Position numbers and translations under genes: made by a program. A DNA stretch of 64,000 nt, from positions 27,667,577-27,731,576 of the forward strand of contig CM068842.1 of assembly GCA_028554795.2 (NCBI GenBank), read 5' to 3'. Origin of the DNA: Sinohyriopsis cumingii. Lineage: Eukaryota > Mollusca > Bivalvia > Unionida > Unionidae. Below the pieces are notes generated by a model. The model saw only the letters and a program-made list of their open reading frames with translations. It searched no databases and had not been told where the DNA came from. Position 1 is the stretch's first letter, and the number at the start of each line of letters is the position of its first letter. Shown piece by piece: positions 39,936 through 52,095 of the stretch.

Positions 39936-40854
39936 CTGTATTTTGACATTTCATGAAAAAGTAGTTTTGACACTGCATGCAACCTAGATTTACCAAACAC
40001 TGAAATGAAGGGTTGGTAGGTTAGTTGAATTCCATTTCCTCTTCAGTTAATGGCTGCTTCCATCAGGTTAGCTGTATTTTGTATTCTGAAAGTTGACTGG
40101 AAATCTTTCTCTTTAAAAGAGCTTGTTTGATGTATTCCTGGGTCAGATTTGATTCTAATTACAGTGTCCTGGTAGCTGATAGAGATTAAAGATAAACATA
40201 CTCAAGTTAAACAGCTGCAATATGCAGTCTGCCAGAACATGACATGTAAATTGCAAAAATGGCAGACACACTTGTTTAGTTTGTTTTCAGAACAACACAT
40301 CTGCCATAAAATGTCCTAATAATACTGTGGATAGTTATTGTGTGTGTGTGTGTGTTCAACATCTGTTTATTTTTGCAAGTCACGCTATTTCAGCTCCATA
40401 AAATTGCATTGATCTTTAATTTAAGGCTTATTAGCAACACACAATTTTGATCAAAGTACTGCCTTGTAGTTTTAACTGTGCGATTGAATACCTGCTTGTA
40501 TGTTGTGCTAGCATGGTTGTTTTATTTCAAAACAAGTTACAATAAACCCATCTTGAAAGACCACAACTGTAAGAGACCAACAGTTAGACTAGATCTACAA
40601 TGTACAGATTTGTTATACAGTTGTATGGCCTTTTGTGAGAGACCACCTGCTTGTAGAGACCATGCTTTTTAGGGGTTGACTTTCAAGACAGGTTTTACTT
40701 TATTATCAAACCATAAATCACATGAAACACTGCCAAGGATGAGTGAGGCTGAAATAAAATTGTACAGATAGATCCTTCAGTAAAGCAACATTAACAAGTC
40801 TGTCTGTTGATTACTTCAGTTTAATACTACTAACACTAATTCAGTATTTTTTCC

Positions 40855-41108
40855 AAAGACCCCAAGTGACCCAATGGTCTACAGTGCTCAGCATTTTGGA
40901 TCACTGCCATCTCATCTCTTTCCATGTAGGTTAGAGTCTTGGGCTCAGCCAGTGTGGGTACTTGAGAAAGCTTGCTAATAGTTTACTGTGGGTTGGTGGT
41001 TCTTTTCGGGGTTATCCCATGTTCTTCCTCCACCACTTCTACTGGCCACCATGTATAGCCCATTTTGTGCTAGTAAGTGATGTTAAACCCTGCAACAACA
41101 ACAAGATA
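40855..41108 (+). mobile_element. SINE A copy
   Basis: CCCAAGTGACCCAATGGTCT, TTAGAGTCTTGGGCTCAGCC, GGTTGGTGGTTCTTTTCGGG, TGTTCTTCCTCCACCACTTC and GTGATGTTAAACCCTGCAAC follow the same order as the 45103 copy, ending in CAACAACAACAAGA. Confidence 0.7.
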
Positions 41109-41202
41109 TCTTTCCCAGCTTTAAAATGTTTAAGAACTGGTAACCTTTTAGATCATTAGTCTGACACTCAACCAACTTAGCTATAGTGGCTTCCCCAGTT
41201 AC

Positions 41203-41325
41203 CATATATATAATGCTTATAAGTCAAGCCCTACAGCAAAGACCCAGATCTGCTGTTATATAATGTGCTTGCCAATCTGGATCTATGCAGTTTGTAAGGT
41301 GCTGGATTTATAAGTCAGTATATAT
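41203..41325. mobile_element. Hairpin MITE fragment
   Basis: CATATATATAATGCTTATAAGTCAAG leads into GACCCAGATCTGCTGTTATA, then AATCTGGATCTATGCAGTTT. The order of blocks matches the left two thirds of the family. The right end is lost after TTTGTAAGG. Confidence 0.5.
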
Positions 41326-41985
41326 GATCTATTACAACTTTTATGTATTATTCATATGTGACTTGCACAAATTTTATGTTGATTGGCTGCTGAATTGTGT
41401 TCTAGAAATTTGATTAATTTACTTTAATGTACAATATCTGCATGCTTTGGTATAAATTTGACAATAAACTTTAGTTTTTTGTAAGTGATATATTCATATT
41501 TGCCAAATGTTTAGTGACTTTATTTTCTGTTTTGGTCTTGTGTAAAGGGATCAGTTCGAGGTCATTGCTTGGTAAATTTAGCGATTTTGTCGCGCAAGTT
41601 GATCATGACTTAATGCGAGTGATTATACCACAGTGATTTTCATTACAAAATTATTTAAGGAATGAAACTGACATAAAATTACCACAATTTTGCACTGAAT
41701 ATTTGCTGTTTGATTGTTTACTTTTTACAGCTATGACCCTCCTTTATTAAAAGGCATAGCTGGGGCAATCAAGGCTGTCCCATTTTTCATAGCCCTTGTA
41801 ATGTTCAGTTTAGTTTCTACACACACAATGTGGTTTATGACACTGAAAGAACTAAATGTTATGAAGTAGTGATAATTTCTAATGATCATGCAGTTTTGAC
41901 CTGTTCTTTGCACAAGATATCTACATGGCTAATAGAGTGGCATGGCTTGAATTTAATTTTGTTTAACTATCAGTTAATGCATTAA

Positions 41986-42180
41986 CCCCTGGAGGGTTTT
42001 GCCGTTTTTGTCTGAAATTCAAGTGGGAAGCACATTTTGAAAGCTATTTCTGTATACATCCTAAAACATCAACTTCCAGGTGATCTTCCAATAACATACT
42101 ACCTAGTTGTATTAGCAACATCGTTTTTCATTGGCTATTTTTCTCGCGCATGAGCAGAAGGGTAAAAGTTCTTTTCCAGG
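41986..42180. mobile_element. Second, truncated copy of the TTAA-flanked MITE
   Basis: TTAA at 41982-41985 is followed by sequence aligning to the left ~200 bp of the insert at 33902. Shared segments include the TTTTTG..TGAAAT stretch, GCCTAGTTGTATTAG versus ACCTAGTTGTATTAG, and GCATGAGCAGAAGGGTAAAA. The right end is not found. Confidence 0.7.
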
Positions 42181-43002
42181 AAATTTATATCAATGAAAAT
42201 GTCACTTAAGCCTAGTGGAGGCAGTACTTTAATAAATAAATACAAATTAAATAATTTTTTATCAAGTGAAATTTGTGTTCTGTTTTATCTTTTAGTTCTT
42301 TTTAAGTGAAGTCATCATACATGCAATGTGTCCTCTTGTAATTAAACCTAAAATGTGTCAATCTACTGTAACAACTATGCCAGGGAGCGTTTCTCTGAGA
42401 ACCTAATTAAGTGCCGACTGTGTTTTGATACCTGACTAGCGGAAGCATTTGTTGTATTGTTGCACTGAATTAAAAGCTGGCCTTCTTGGTATTATCATGT
42501 TAATTACGTCTTTTGAATCGGATAAAGGAGGTGTAATAAAAGAAGTTAAAAATCATGCAAATCCTATGCAAATCCTACATGCTTAAAAGCTAGTGGCCTC
42601 GGTAGTATGTCATGAGAACTCATCATCTCATGTCAATTGACCAATCAAACACTGTTATAAATTTTTTATACATTATCTGATTAAACTACCAACAAATAAC
42701 CTACTCAGTCATAGCTGTGAACAAAGATAGAAAGGCAACCAAGCGAAATGAATACTGTGTAAAATAAAGAGCTTTGTTTCACAGATACAGACCACTGTGG
42801 GGAAGATGAGTTTCAGAGAATTCTTGAATTGGCACTTAAGAGATATCCTCAAGGACGATAAGTTTTACTATTACTCCAATGGCATCAATATTTTACTAAT
42901 TGAACAATACAAAATTAAGTTTTGACGTAAACGAATGTTTCAAGAAGTAGATGTTGCATGTTTTTAAAAAAGGAAATCTTGTTTGGTAATGTATCAACAG
43001 TT

Positions 43003-43077
43003 AGTCTAGTTCCCTGCATCACAGACTCCTTGTTTCACACAATACTATATCATACCAATCCGGGAACCAGACTAATC
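43003..43077. repeat. Short palindromic element, GGTTCCC ends
   Basis: TTAGTCTAGTTCCCTG at the left pairs with CGGGAACCAGACTAA at the right, giving ~16-bp inverted ends around a ~45-bp interior. The same end sequence recurs in the palindromes at 23123 and 28504 and as a single arm near 30258. Confidence 0.5.
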
Positions 43078-45102
43078 AACAAAACAAAAAGCAGTGATGT
43101 AATTCTCAGATATTTTGTGTACACGTGGTGTTTGTTGAAACCAGTTGGAATAATGTAATGGTCTTTCAGATGTTGCACATTTTGAAAATAAATTTAATTT
43201 ATACATCAGAAAAAGTGCTTTATTTACAATTATTCCCAACATGATTATAAAATGAGGATTCAGTCATTAAATAGCCCAGTCCCCATCCCAACTCCAACCT
43301 CCACTTTTCTGGATGTCTTGCGGACTATTTTGGGGAGGTCATAACACGCACCATTGCTTATATTGTGGTCTATGTTTTGGACCCCCATTGTGCATGAGTT
43401 ATCGAGGGAGGGGTATATTTAGTTGACATTACATTTTCAGAAAGTGAGAATATTTTTGAGCATGACTTTTGGAACATGATTCATCAATCAATTTTGAGTT
43501 TATACTTAATTTTTTATTTAAACCAATTTTAGTATTTATTTAAATTAGAGTGAAATGGTGATTTCCGCTGCAGATTAACTTGCATATCCATTTATAACTG
43601 CATTTCAACATTAACTTTTAGGGACCTAGATCTGCTGTCACATACTGGGCCATCAGAACAGGATGCATGCTGTTCTTTCACTAATTATTTCATGTGAATA
43701 GGTAGATTATCACTCAAGGTACCCAGTAAATTGCATATTTGCACATTTTATGGTTACAGATTGACAAAAATGAATAATTTTTTTTTAATGGTTTCATATT
43801 AGTCACAATCTGCTGGCATATTGCTTCTGTCGTAAGCACAATAACAAATTTTATGATGGCATGTTCGATTATTTTAAATTATGCAGTCAGTAGGTGTTTT
43901 GGACATTCTGTGCAATTTTGAAATGAAGGTAATTGTACTACTAGTATGAGAACAATTGTTCAGATTGAGGCATGCAATTAAACATATCGTACCCTATATT
44001 TGTCATGGTCACCACGTTGCTCTACATTAAAAAAGGCATCATTATTGTCTCTACATTTTGCAGTGTTCATAAAATTACAATGCCTCATGTTTAAAGAAAA
44101 AAATGATGCAGTCAATCCGATTCAATTGTAGTTTCAAAATAATAAGTACATGTAATATCCCCAATTTATTACATTCTTATCTAGCGCTCTGATGGACCCT
44201 GATCTCAAGGTGCATTATTTGACGCCAGATCTGGGTGTAGGTCATTTGTGACTAGACATGCTCGTACTGTGCATGAGAAAATCATGGTGTAGCTTTTTTC
44301 AGTTGTATGAAATCCATCAGCCTCTCCTTCCTCTAACAAGATAATATTTCATTATATTTAATTTTTTAATCAAGGTGATTTGACATTTCTGAAGCATAAA
44401 GTAATTGCTTTGTTTTTATGATGGTAAATATTTATTGCAGCATAAATTATTTACTGCCATCGTATGGTTGCAGGGACCTTAAAATGGTGTATGTTTCAGC
44501 AGTGAGACAAAAATCCATTTTGCTGTCATTAAAGTTACAGTAGACATACATTAGACTAAAGTTTCATGCATTTGGAGTGTTTATATGTTCATTATGGATA
44601 ATCACTCATACTTGACAATCGACTCTGCAGCTATTGCCTTTATTTGACCACTTTGAATCATTTCATTACCTGTGTATTAGTATCATAATTGAGTAATCTA
44701 TATGCTTGCAGGTTGTCAGCCATCGATCAGTTTTGGGGGAAAGATTCCTTTGAAACAAAATTGGGCCAATATTTCCAGTCAGACATATTTACAGAATTTA
44801 TTTTTTGTTTAAATTCTGCTTACATATATGAATCTGGAAAGGGCATACTCTTGTCATCCGTCTGTAATCCTCCCATTGCCTCTTGATTGGACTTAAAAAC
44901 AAGTAGCTTCCAATTTCTGACCAACACTATTTTTGTCTGCTGACCATAAACATTTATCTGACCATGAAAAAGCAATAATTTTCTGATTGTTATGACCAGT
45001 CTGGATATAATATTATTCATATATATGAATAGTTGACCACATTGCTCAGTATTATTGAGCATATTTAATAAACAGTAAAATCCAAGCTTGAAAAAATCGG
45101 GG

Positions 45103-45352
45103 GCCTCGAGTCGCCGAGTGGTCTGAAGCGCTCACTGTTTCATATCACATCACTGCCGTCTCACCTGTTTGCATGGGTTTTAGTCTCGGGCTCAGTCATT
45201 GTGGGCATGTTAGAAAGCTTGCCAGTAGCTTCTTGTGGGTCGGTGGTTCTTTCCGGTTTTTTTCTGGGGTTTTCCTCCAACATTGATACTGGCTGCCATG
45301 TATAGCCTAACTTGTGCTGAAAATGGCGTTAAACCCTAGAACTTAATGAAAT
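45103..45352 (+). mobile_element. SINE A, full-length copy
   Basis: The head GTCGCCGAGTGGTCTGAAGC resembles the A-box region of a Leu/Ser-type tRNA and is followed by a degenerate B box (GGGTTTTAGTCTCGG). The body has GAAAGCTTGCCAGTAGCTTC, GGTCGGTGGTTCTTTCC and TTTTCCTCCAACATTGATAC. The 3' end is CTGAAAATGGCGTTAAACCC. The GGTGGTTCT(C/T)TCC...TTCCTCC core resembles a conserved central segment seen in many marine-invertebrate SINEs. Confidence 0.75.
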
Positions 45353-45802
45353 CAAATCTAGGCCTTATTGCATGTATTGTTCTTAATATTTGGGACTATC
45401 TAAATCGGTCTTAACAATAGGACTTTGTGACTAGAAAGTGAACACTTACACGCTATGATACTGTAGGAGCCAAGAGATCATTTGCTTAGTATTAGATGTG
45501 CAAGTGGCGCATCTTTGACGTCATTCACTTTTGATTCAGTAAGCTTTGAACCTTCTTTTTTTTTGTATTCTTTTATATTTGAATCTTGATGGGTTTTTAA
45601 AAAACAGTTGTTTTAAGATGATATTCCTGGACATACATTACACTGAGATGGTTGCATGTCCAGCACTTGTGTGTGTCATTGACAGTAGCTCTGTACTTGT
45701 TTGGTCTAAAATTTGCTATTCAATGCTTTCTTTGTGGTTCTCCTATGCCGTACAAAGTGATCATGGCAAAGTCAAATTTTAATTAGTGCTCCAGTCAGAT
45801 GG

Positions 45803-46098
45803 TGTGTGTGTGTGTGTGGTTTGGATTTTTAACGTAATTTTAAAAATTTTTCAGTCATATTGCTACGATGTCTGCAGTGTCACAGTTGATAGTGATGTCT
45901 AGCACTGGGGCATCATGCCGTAGACATGTAGCATGATGTCCCACCCAGTGACATTATCCTGACACCAGGCCAACCAGTCCTAACACTAACCTCTTAATGC
46001 TGAGCACCAAGCGAGGCAGCTGTCAGTACCATTTTTGTGAGTCTTTGGTATGACTCGACTGGGGATTGAACCCACGACCGCCCGCACCAGTCAGATGG
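45803..46098 (-). mobile_element. SINE B copy, minus strand
   Basis: This is the reverse complement of the 46212 copy: a (GT)n run, then GGTTTGGATTTTTAACGTA, GATGTCTAGCACTGGGGCAT, GACACCAGGCCAACCAGTCC, GAGCACCAAGCGAGGCAGCT and GGATTGAACCCACGACCG (B box). Its head faces the head of the + strand copy 110 bp away. Confidence 0.8.
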
Positions 46099-46211
46099 TA
46101 CTGGTGACCAATGTTTGGTGATTATTTTATCAGCAGGACACTTAAGTTTCAAACAAAATGTAAACCTGAGTTGCATTGCAAGGCATTAATAGTTTGATTA
46201 AAATCAAGATC

Positions 46212-46524
46212 TTTAAGATCGCTCCGGTGACCTAGTGCTTTGAGCATCCGCATCAGCTGTGGTAGGTCGTGGGTTCAATCCCTGGCCAAGTCATACCAAA
46301 GACTTACAAAAAAGGTACTGACAGCTGCCTCGCTTGGCGCTCAGCATTAAGGGGTTAGTGTTAGGACTCTTGGCCTGGTATCGGGATAATGTGACTGGTT
46401 GAGACATCATGCTACATGTCTGTGGCATGATGCCCCAGTGCTAGACATCACTATAAACTGCCACATTGCAGACATTGTAGCAATATGACTCAAAATTTTT
46501 TAAAGCTACATTAAAAATCCAAAT

Positions 46525-46558
<34 letters not shown>
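46212..46558 (+). mobile_element. SINE B, full-length copy with CA tail
   Basis: The 5' ~75 bp is tRNA-like: GGTGACCTAGTG resembles an A box and GGGTTCAATCCC a B box of an internal RNA polymerase III promoter. The body includes AGCTGCCTCGCTTGGCGCTC, GTTAGTGTTAGGACT, GGATAATGTGACTGG and TAGACATCACTATAAACTGC. It ends in AAAGCTACATTAAAAATCCA and a (CA)n tract. At least four other copies in the window share this layout. Confidence 0.8.
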
Positions 46559-46561
<3 letters not shown>

Positions 46562-47536
46562 TCTCAAACACACACAGGATCTTTAACACAATGGAGATCT
46601 GATAGGCACCAATATGAATTTGTGTTTTGTGGAGTAGTTCGTTCACCAATAAAATTATAACTTTCATATTTATGAAGCATCATTCAAAATATCTTCTTAC
46701 TTCAGTGCAAAGTTTTATCTGCCATTTTGATAACTAACAGGACAAAGGATTCCACATTTTTACATGTATTGGTACATACATTTTTTATTTTGTTTAATGT
46801 AAGTACACTGTACATGTGTATCTCCGTTATAATTGATTGGAGTTGCTTGTGCATTCTGTTGAAAGTTGATTAATCTTTGCTGTGATATACATGTTTAACA
46901 TATACAAGTTGAGTGGACTACACTGTTTCTGAGCCAGCCCACATTTTGTTTATATAAATATTTGCAGCTTTGCAGAAATGGAAAGTGCAAAAAAAGAGAT
47001 CTGTATTTACTTCTAGTTGCAAGTCATTCTGGCAGAGTAAATTCAATCACATTTTGTTTAATTGGATGGGGAGATCATTCGAGATAAATAAATTATCTGC
47101 TGAAAGAGCAATAGGAGGATGTCTGATTTTGCAGTTTGTTTTACAGAGACCTGCATTTGTATGATTTGATACTGTCATGTCTGTGGTTGGTCCCAAATGG
47201 TTTTGCTTTGCATTTGAATGGCAAGATGTAGTAGGTACAGCTGTAACACTTCTGATAGCAACATGGTTGCCAGTAATGTTATTTATTGTTCATTGTTCAG
47301 AGAGACACATGGGCATAAAGGAATCCTCATGTCCATCCTGGTGTCCATCTGACAGGCACATGGTTGTGTTGGGGCAATTCTGCATTTTTTGAAAGATTAC
47401 CATGAAACTTGGACAATGTCTGAAGAAGCGCATATCAACACAACAGTTTGGTCCTGCAGCTGTGTTTGGATTTAATGCCATTGTTAAATTGCAGCTGAAT
47501 TGAGTTTTGTGATGAAATTTTGTGGACAACAAACAT

Positions 47537-47645
47537 CCTGATCTGCCATAGCATAATAGACCTGCATATTAGGGTTTATGTTATTTGATGTACTGGTTAC
47601 TCCTAAGAGGCTGCACAGACCCTGGTTTGTGCTGTTTGCAGATGG
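47537..47645. mobile_element. Hairpin MITE, decayed core
   Basis: CCTGATCTGCCATAGCATAA, then GGTTACTCCTAAGAGGCTGC and CACAGACCCTGGTTTGTGCT echo family blocks on mixed orientation. Divergence is high, so this is a tentative member. Confidence 0.3.
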
Positions 47646-47701
47646 ACTCATAATGCGAATATACTACTGTAACATAGCAATTTGAATTACCGATTTAGAC
47701 A

Positions 47702-47704
<3 letters not shown>

Positions 47705-47774
<70 letters not shown>
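47705..47774. repeat. (TA)n microsatellite
   Basis: Uninterrupted TA run of about 70 bp ending in CACACC. Confidence 0.95.
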
Positions 47775-47779
<5 letters not shown>

Positions 47780-49921
47780 CTCCCTTGATAACTCATACAC
47801 AATGGAATTAAAAACAGTCTGCATTATAAGTGAGGGGGTGAGATGCTGAGGGACTTCTAAGAAATTAAGGCGATGCCTTTGATGCTGGATATTGAGAAAA
47901 ATGGGTGGGTGGGGCTGTCTAATGATGAATAGTTAATAATTATGTTGGGAATATTTGTTGATTGATAGCTTGGTTTTTATGAAGTTGTTCACTTTTTTGT
48001 ATCAGTTACATTTATTTTCAAATTACCCAACCTATGAAAGATCATGAACATTTTCCGATTGGTTTCTAAAACCATGTTTACACAAAAACATGCATTATGT
48101 TACTGCTTTTTGTTGTTGTTTATTCTCAATAAAAGATTTCATTTTTCAAAAGCTAAGGACATTTATTTCATGAAACAACCATCAATGTTGAAACTCAATT
48201 TTGAAAAAAAAAATTTGTTTTTTTTTGTAAAATATTATTTCCGTGATTTCATTGCAAGCAGCGTTGAAGCTTCTTCTCATCACTGAGGAAATTTCTGAGT
48301 GCCAGTTTCAGAATTTTAAGTTCACTACAAACTGATGAACTCGCTTCTTCATAAAGAACTGTATCTGTGAAACATTGCTTTTTATTCATAAAGAACTCGC
48401 ATAATATTTATAACAGTGTGTGATCAATCAATTGAAATGATTGTTGACATGACAGATGAAAGTGACTGCTAGCTCTTATGCAGGTAGGATTTGCATGCCT
48501 TTTAACTTTTCTTGTATTCCGCCCTTTATTTGATTTTTATACCAAAAATTTAATTGACTTGATAATACAAAGCAGGTTGTCTGTAACAACAGATGCTTGT
48601 GCAAATTTGGTTGGCACTTAATTAGGTTCTGACAAAAATGCTTGCAGACATAAATATGATGCTAAATTAATGTTTTTTTGGATGTGAATACAAGAGAGCA
48701 CATTGCATTTATGATGATTATACTGAAACTAAATTAAAACAAAATGGACAAAAGCTCATCTCACTTGACAAAGCGTAATAAATTGGTATTTATTTATTAA
48801 AGTGTTGCCACCAGTTGGCATTTTTGCCAGTTTCATTAATCGGAATGTTATTGAATATTATTAATTACTGTGAATATTGTTCCGAAAGAAAATTTCAGAA
48901 AACAGAATTAAATTAGAATTTGAGAATTTTCTGAAGTTGATTCAAATATCCAGGTACTAACCACCATTTTTGTTGATAAAAGAAGAGATGTCTCAAGGTT
49001 TCCTTTATCAGTTTTGATGGTGATTTTCATGTTCATTAAACAGGGGCACCTTTTGGGGTATTTTCAAGCACAAAAATAAAGTGTTCCACACCAGACCATA
49101 AGTTACAAGCGGTTTTGCATTTTTATTGCAATTTTTATTTTAAATTGGAGGGGCTAGGGGAAGTGTTCAGACACCAAATGGAGGTTCATATGTACTAGGG
49201 GTATTTGATAAAATCAGAATATTTTGTTATAACAATGTTTTTTTTCTCTCTTGAACCTGCCCATAAATGTAACGATGCTTGTAGAGACAAAAATGTTTCA
49301 TAAAGGGATCAGCAGCTGTATGTGAAGCACACTTGGGAATATGTCCCAGAAATTAAGTTTTGCCAGATGGTTGGTGGGGGGGGGGGATGGGGTTGGGGGG
49401 GTTGGTTCGTTGGTTTCAATTTTTTGCTACACAATTGGCCTCCAAATTATTGGCAAAAGTTGTGGAATGGTACCAACCTACCCATCTCTGTACCAGAATC
49501 CAAGGTATCTATCTACTCAATGACACCTCACCAGCTCATCAATATGCCATCATGACAGACTTCTGAAAGAGCACAGCCTTTTAGAGTTTGTCCTGTCCTT
49601 CTCCATCCCTGATTTAGCTCCAAGTGTTGGTTGTCTAAATCCCATAATCAAAGATTATCCCATGGGCAGATGACATGCAGTTGGAAGTGCAGTTTTCCAG
49701 TGTATGGACAACATACCAAAAAGGAGGACTGAAAATGTATTTAGAGGAGCATGGGGAGTACTTTATGAGATTGCTCTGTTGAAGAATGTTATCATACATA
49801 ATGCTAATATTCAGAACGTTTTTAAAAAAATACCCCTTGAATGAGATATTATCATTTATGTCTTGCATTATGCATCTTATATACAATGCAAAATGTTGTG
49901 TACTGTACTTGAGAGGTAGTA

Positions 49922-50096
49922 CCATATAAACTTGCTTATAAGACAAGTCAAACTGCATAGACCCAGATCTGCCATTGCATAATGTGCCAACGTATCTGGG
50001 TCTCTGCAGTTTGTTAGGAGTAATTAGTAGAATAAACAAAATAATCCTGATTTTTGTTGTTTGTAGTTTGACTTGACTTTTAAAGAGTATAGACGG
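49922..50096. mobile_element. Hairpin MITE, best-defined copy (TA flanks)
   Basis: The left end CCATATAAACTTGCTTATAAG continues into CAAGTCAAACTGCA. The right end contains TGTAGTTTGACTTGACTTTT and finishes AGACGG. The two ends pair as ~37-bp imperfect terminal inverted repeats, and TA lies immediately outside each end. Internally, GACCCAGATCTGCCA and a later ATCTGGGTCTCTGCAG form a second, nested hairpin. No coding capacity is present. TA flanks would fit Tc1/mariner-type mobilisation. Confidence 0.7.
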
Positions 50097-50164
50097 TATG
50101 ATATTTAATGATGTTAATTGCACCTTGATTAGTAATTACTGTATTTTGTAATCTACATCCTCAA

Positions 50165-50480
50165 GTGTATGTGTGTGTGTGTGCCTGTATGTATATGTGT
50201 GTGTGTATAAATGTATGTATATGTGTGAATATGTATATTTATATGTATATACAAGTGTGTGCATGTGTTTATATATATGTGTATGTTGGTGTACACATGT
50301 ATGTATATATGAATTTACATGTATGTATAAATGTGTGCATGTGTATATCAGTGTGTGTGCATGTGTGTATCTATTTATAAATGTGCATGTGTGTATGTAT
50401 ATATCAGTGTGTGTACATATGTATGATTATACATGTGTGTGCATGTATTTATGTATATATAAGTGTGTGCATGTTTGTAT
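50165..50480. repeat. TGTATG/TGTGTG cryptic repeat
   Basis: About 315 bp of imperfect TGTA, TGTG and ATATG units. It yields long Cys/Val/Tyr frames that are artefacts of the repeat. Confidence 0.9.
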
Positions 50481-51814
50481 ATTAGTCCAAGTTTCCTTTG
50501 ACCCTTGCCACCCCATTTTTGATATTTGGACATTTATGATGGGGTGTAGGGGTCAGAGTCCACTGCCTATTGAAAAGTTGGAATTCACCGACACCATAGG
50601 TAGCTGCTTTCTAACTGGCCTAGCAAACTTGAACGTCGAGATATACCTGCATGAAATCAATAGGAATATGATATATTTTCTCAAAAATCTTGTCTTTAAT
50701 CTGCTGGCAGACGAGACCATAGTACAGCATTGTTGAAATTTGACCTGGATCTCACCATTTGCATTCCGAGTCACATGACTGTACAAATCTGCAACCTACA
50801 TGTCAGTGACATCAGAGGTCAAATAGTCACCTGGAGACGCACTAGGAGACTAGTGTGTATATATGTGTGTGAATTCTGGTGACTGGCAGTTACATGAACG
50901 CTGCTATCAGTTTATTGCAGTAGATAAGAATGGCAGATAAGAAGAAAACTAAAATTCACACAACAAATTGTTGTTAATGCCTAACACTAAATACTTCAAC
51001 TTGGGGCTAATTTCATTCATCACGAGTGACAGTCATGCAATGTTGAAAAAGACTTTTGAGCTGCAGAGAGTAATTGATTTCACAGAAAGAGGTTAACAAG
51101 AATGCTATACTTTAGTTTACACTTCTTCATTCCCGCTTGCTCTGCCTAGGGCACTTGTATTTGATTGATGGCAAGTGCAAATGATACTGAATAATGTACC
51201 ATCTGAGGTTAGAGAAATTGTTAATTTGACTTTGTAGTCAACAAGCCATGATTCCAGAGCATTAATGATTCACTGTCAACGTCTTTGTTGGCTGCATATG
51301 AAGTTTGACAGGGACGATTAAAATGAGTTGCCATGGTGATTTTAGTAAGGGAAGTGAGGGAAATGGGATTTCAAGAAGAGCTTGTAACAATTGCATTTTA
51401 TATGGATCACTAAGTGGAGATTTTTATTGCAGGAAAATGGTGTTCTTTCAGATTTTGTTCCATTTTCCCATGAATTTTGAAATGAGAAAATCTTCAGGGG
51501 TCTCAGTTGATGGTAATTACAATACAGTAACCCCCCTCTTATTTTGCCATTTCTTCTGCAGCAGCATAAAGGGGCCTTACAGGAGGGATGACCTTTCGGG
51601 GGGGGGGTGTCACATTATTAGTAGTAATGACATATAAAGTGAGATGCGTAACAGAGTTTTAAATATTTAAAAATCGCATACCTGTTAGGGGATCAATGGA
51701 TGAATTGAAACTTTGTATACAATTACAAACAATGTTGCTGTTTACACACTGAAGAACTCCAAAAGTTAGACATTTCTATTTAGAAGAAATTTTGAGTGTG
51801 TGACTCTGTGAGTG

Positions 51815-52095
51815 ATTTGGATTTTTAATGTAGCTTTAACAATTTTTCAGTCATATCGCTGTGATATCTAGTACTGGGGAATTGTGCCGCAGACAAGTAG
51901 CATGATGTCCCACCCAGTCACATTATCATGACACCAGGCCGACCAGTCCTAACACTAACTTTTTAATGCTGAGTGCCTAGCGAGGCAGCTGTTAGTACCA
52001 TTTTTATGTCTTTGGTATGACTTGGCGGGGATTCAAACCCATGACCTCCTGCATCCTAGCCAGATGCTCTAACCACTTACGACAACAGAGCGGTC
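51815..52095 (-). mobile_element. SINE B copy, minus strand
   Basis: GATTTGGATTTTTAATGTAG, ATGATGTCCCACCCAGTCAC, ACACCAGGCCGACCAGTCCT, GCCTAGCGAGGCAGCTGTTA and GGGGATTCAAACCCATGACC follow the SINE B order in reverse complement. The A-box end reads GCTCTAACCACTTACGACAA. Confidence 0.75.

Noticed and set aside
46212..46290. Functional tRNA gene
   Set aside because: A- and B-box-like motifs are present, but the arms do not form a full cloverleaf and the sequence continues as a repeated SINE body.
49635..50123. 162-codon minus-strand frame
   Set aside because: It spans the hairpin MITE copy at 49922-50096 and flanking AT-rich sequence. No domain is visible and the frame is explained by low stop density in the repeat.
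50173..50736. 187-codon plus-strand frame rich in Cys, Val and Tyr
   Set aside because: The first two thirds are a TGTATG/TGTGTG repeat translated as Cys-Val-Tyr runs; it is low-complexity, not a cysteine-rich protein.
51305..51637. 110-codon plus-strand frame
   Set aside because: Spans a poly-G tract and shows no conserved-looking stretch or splice boundary.
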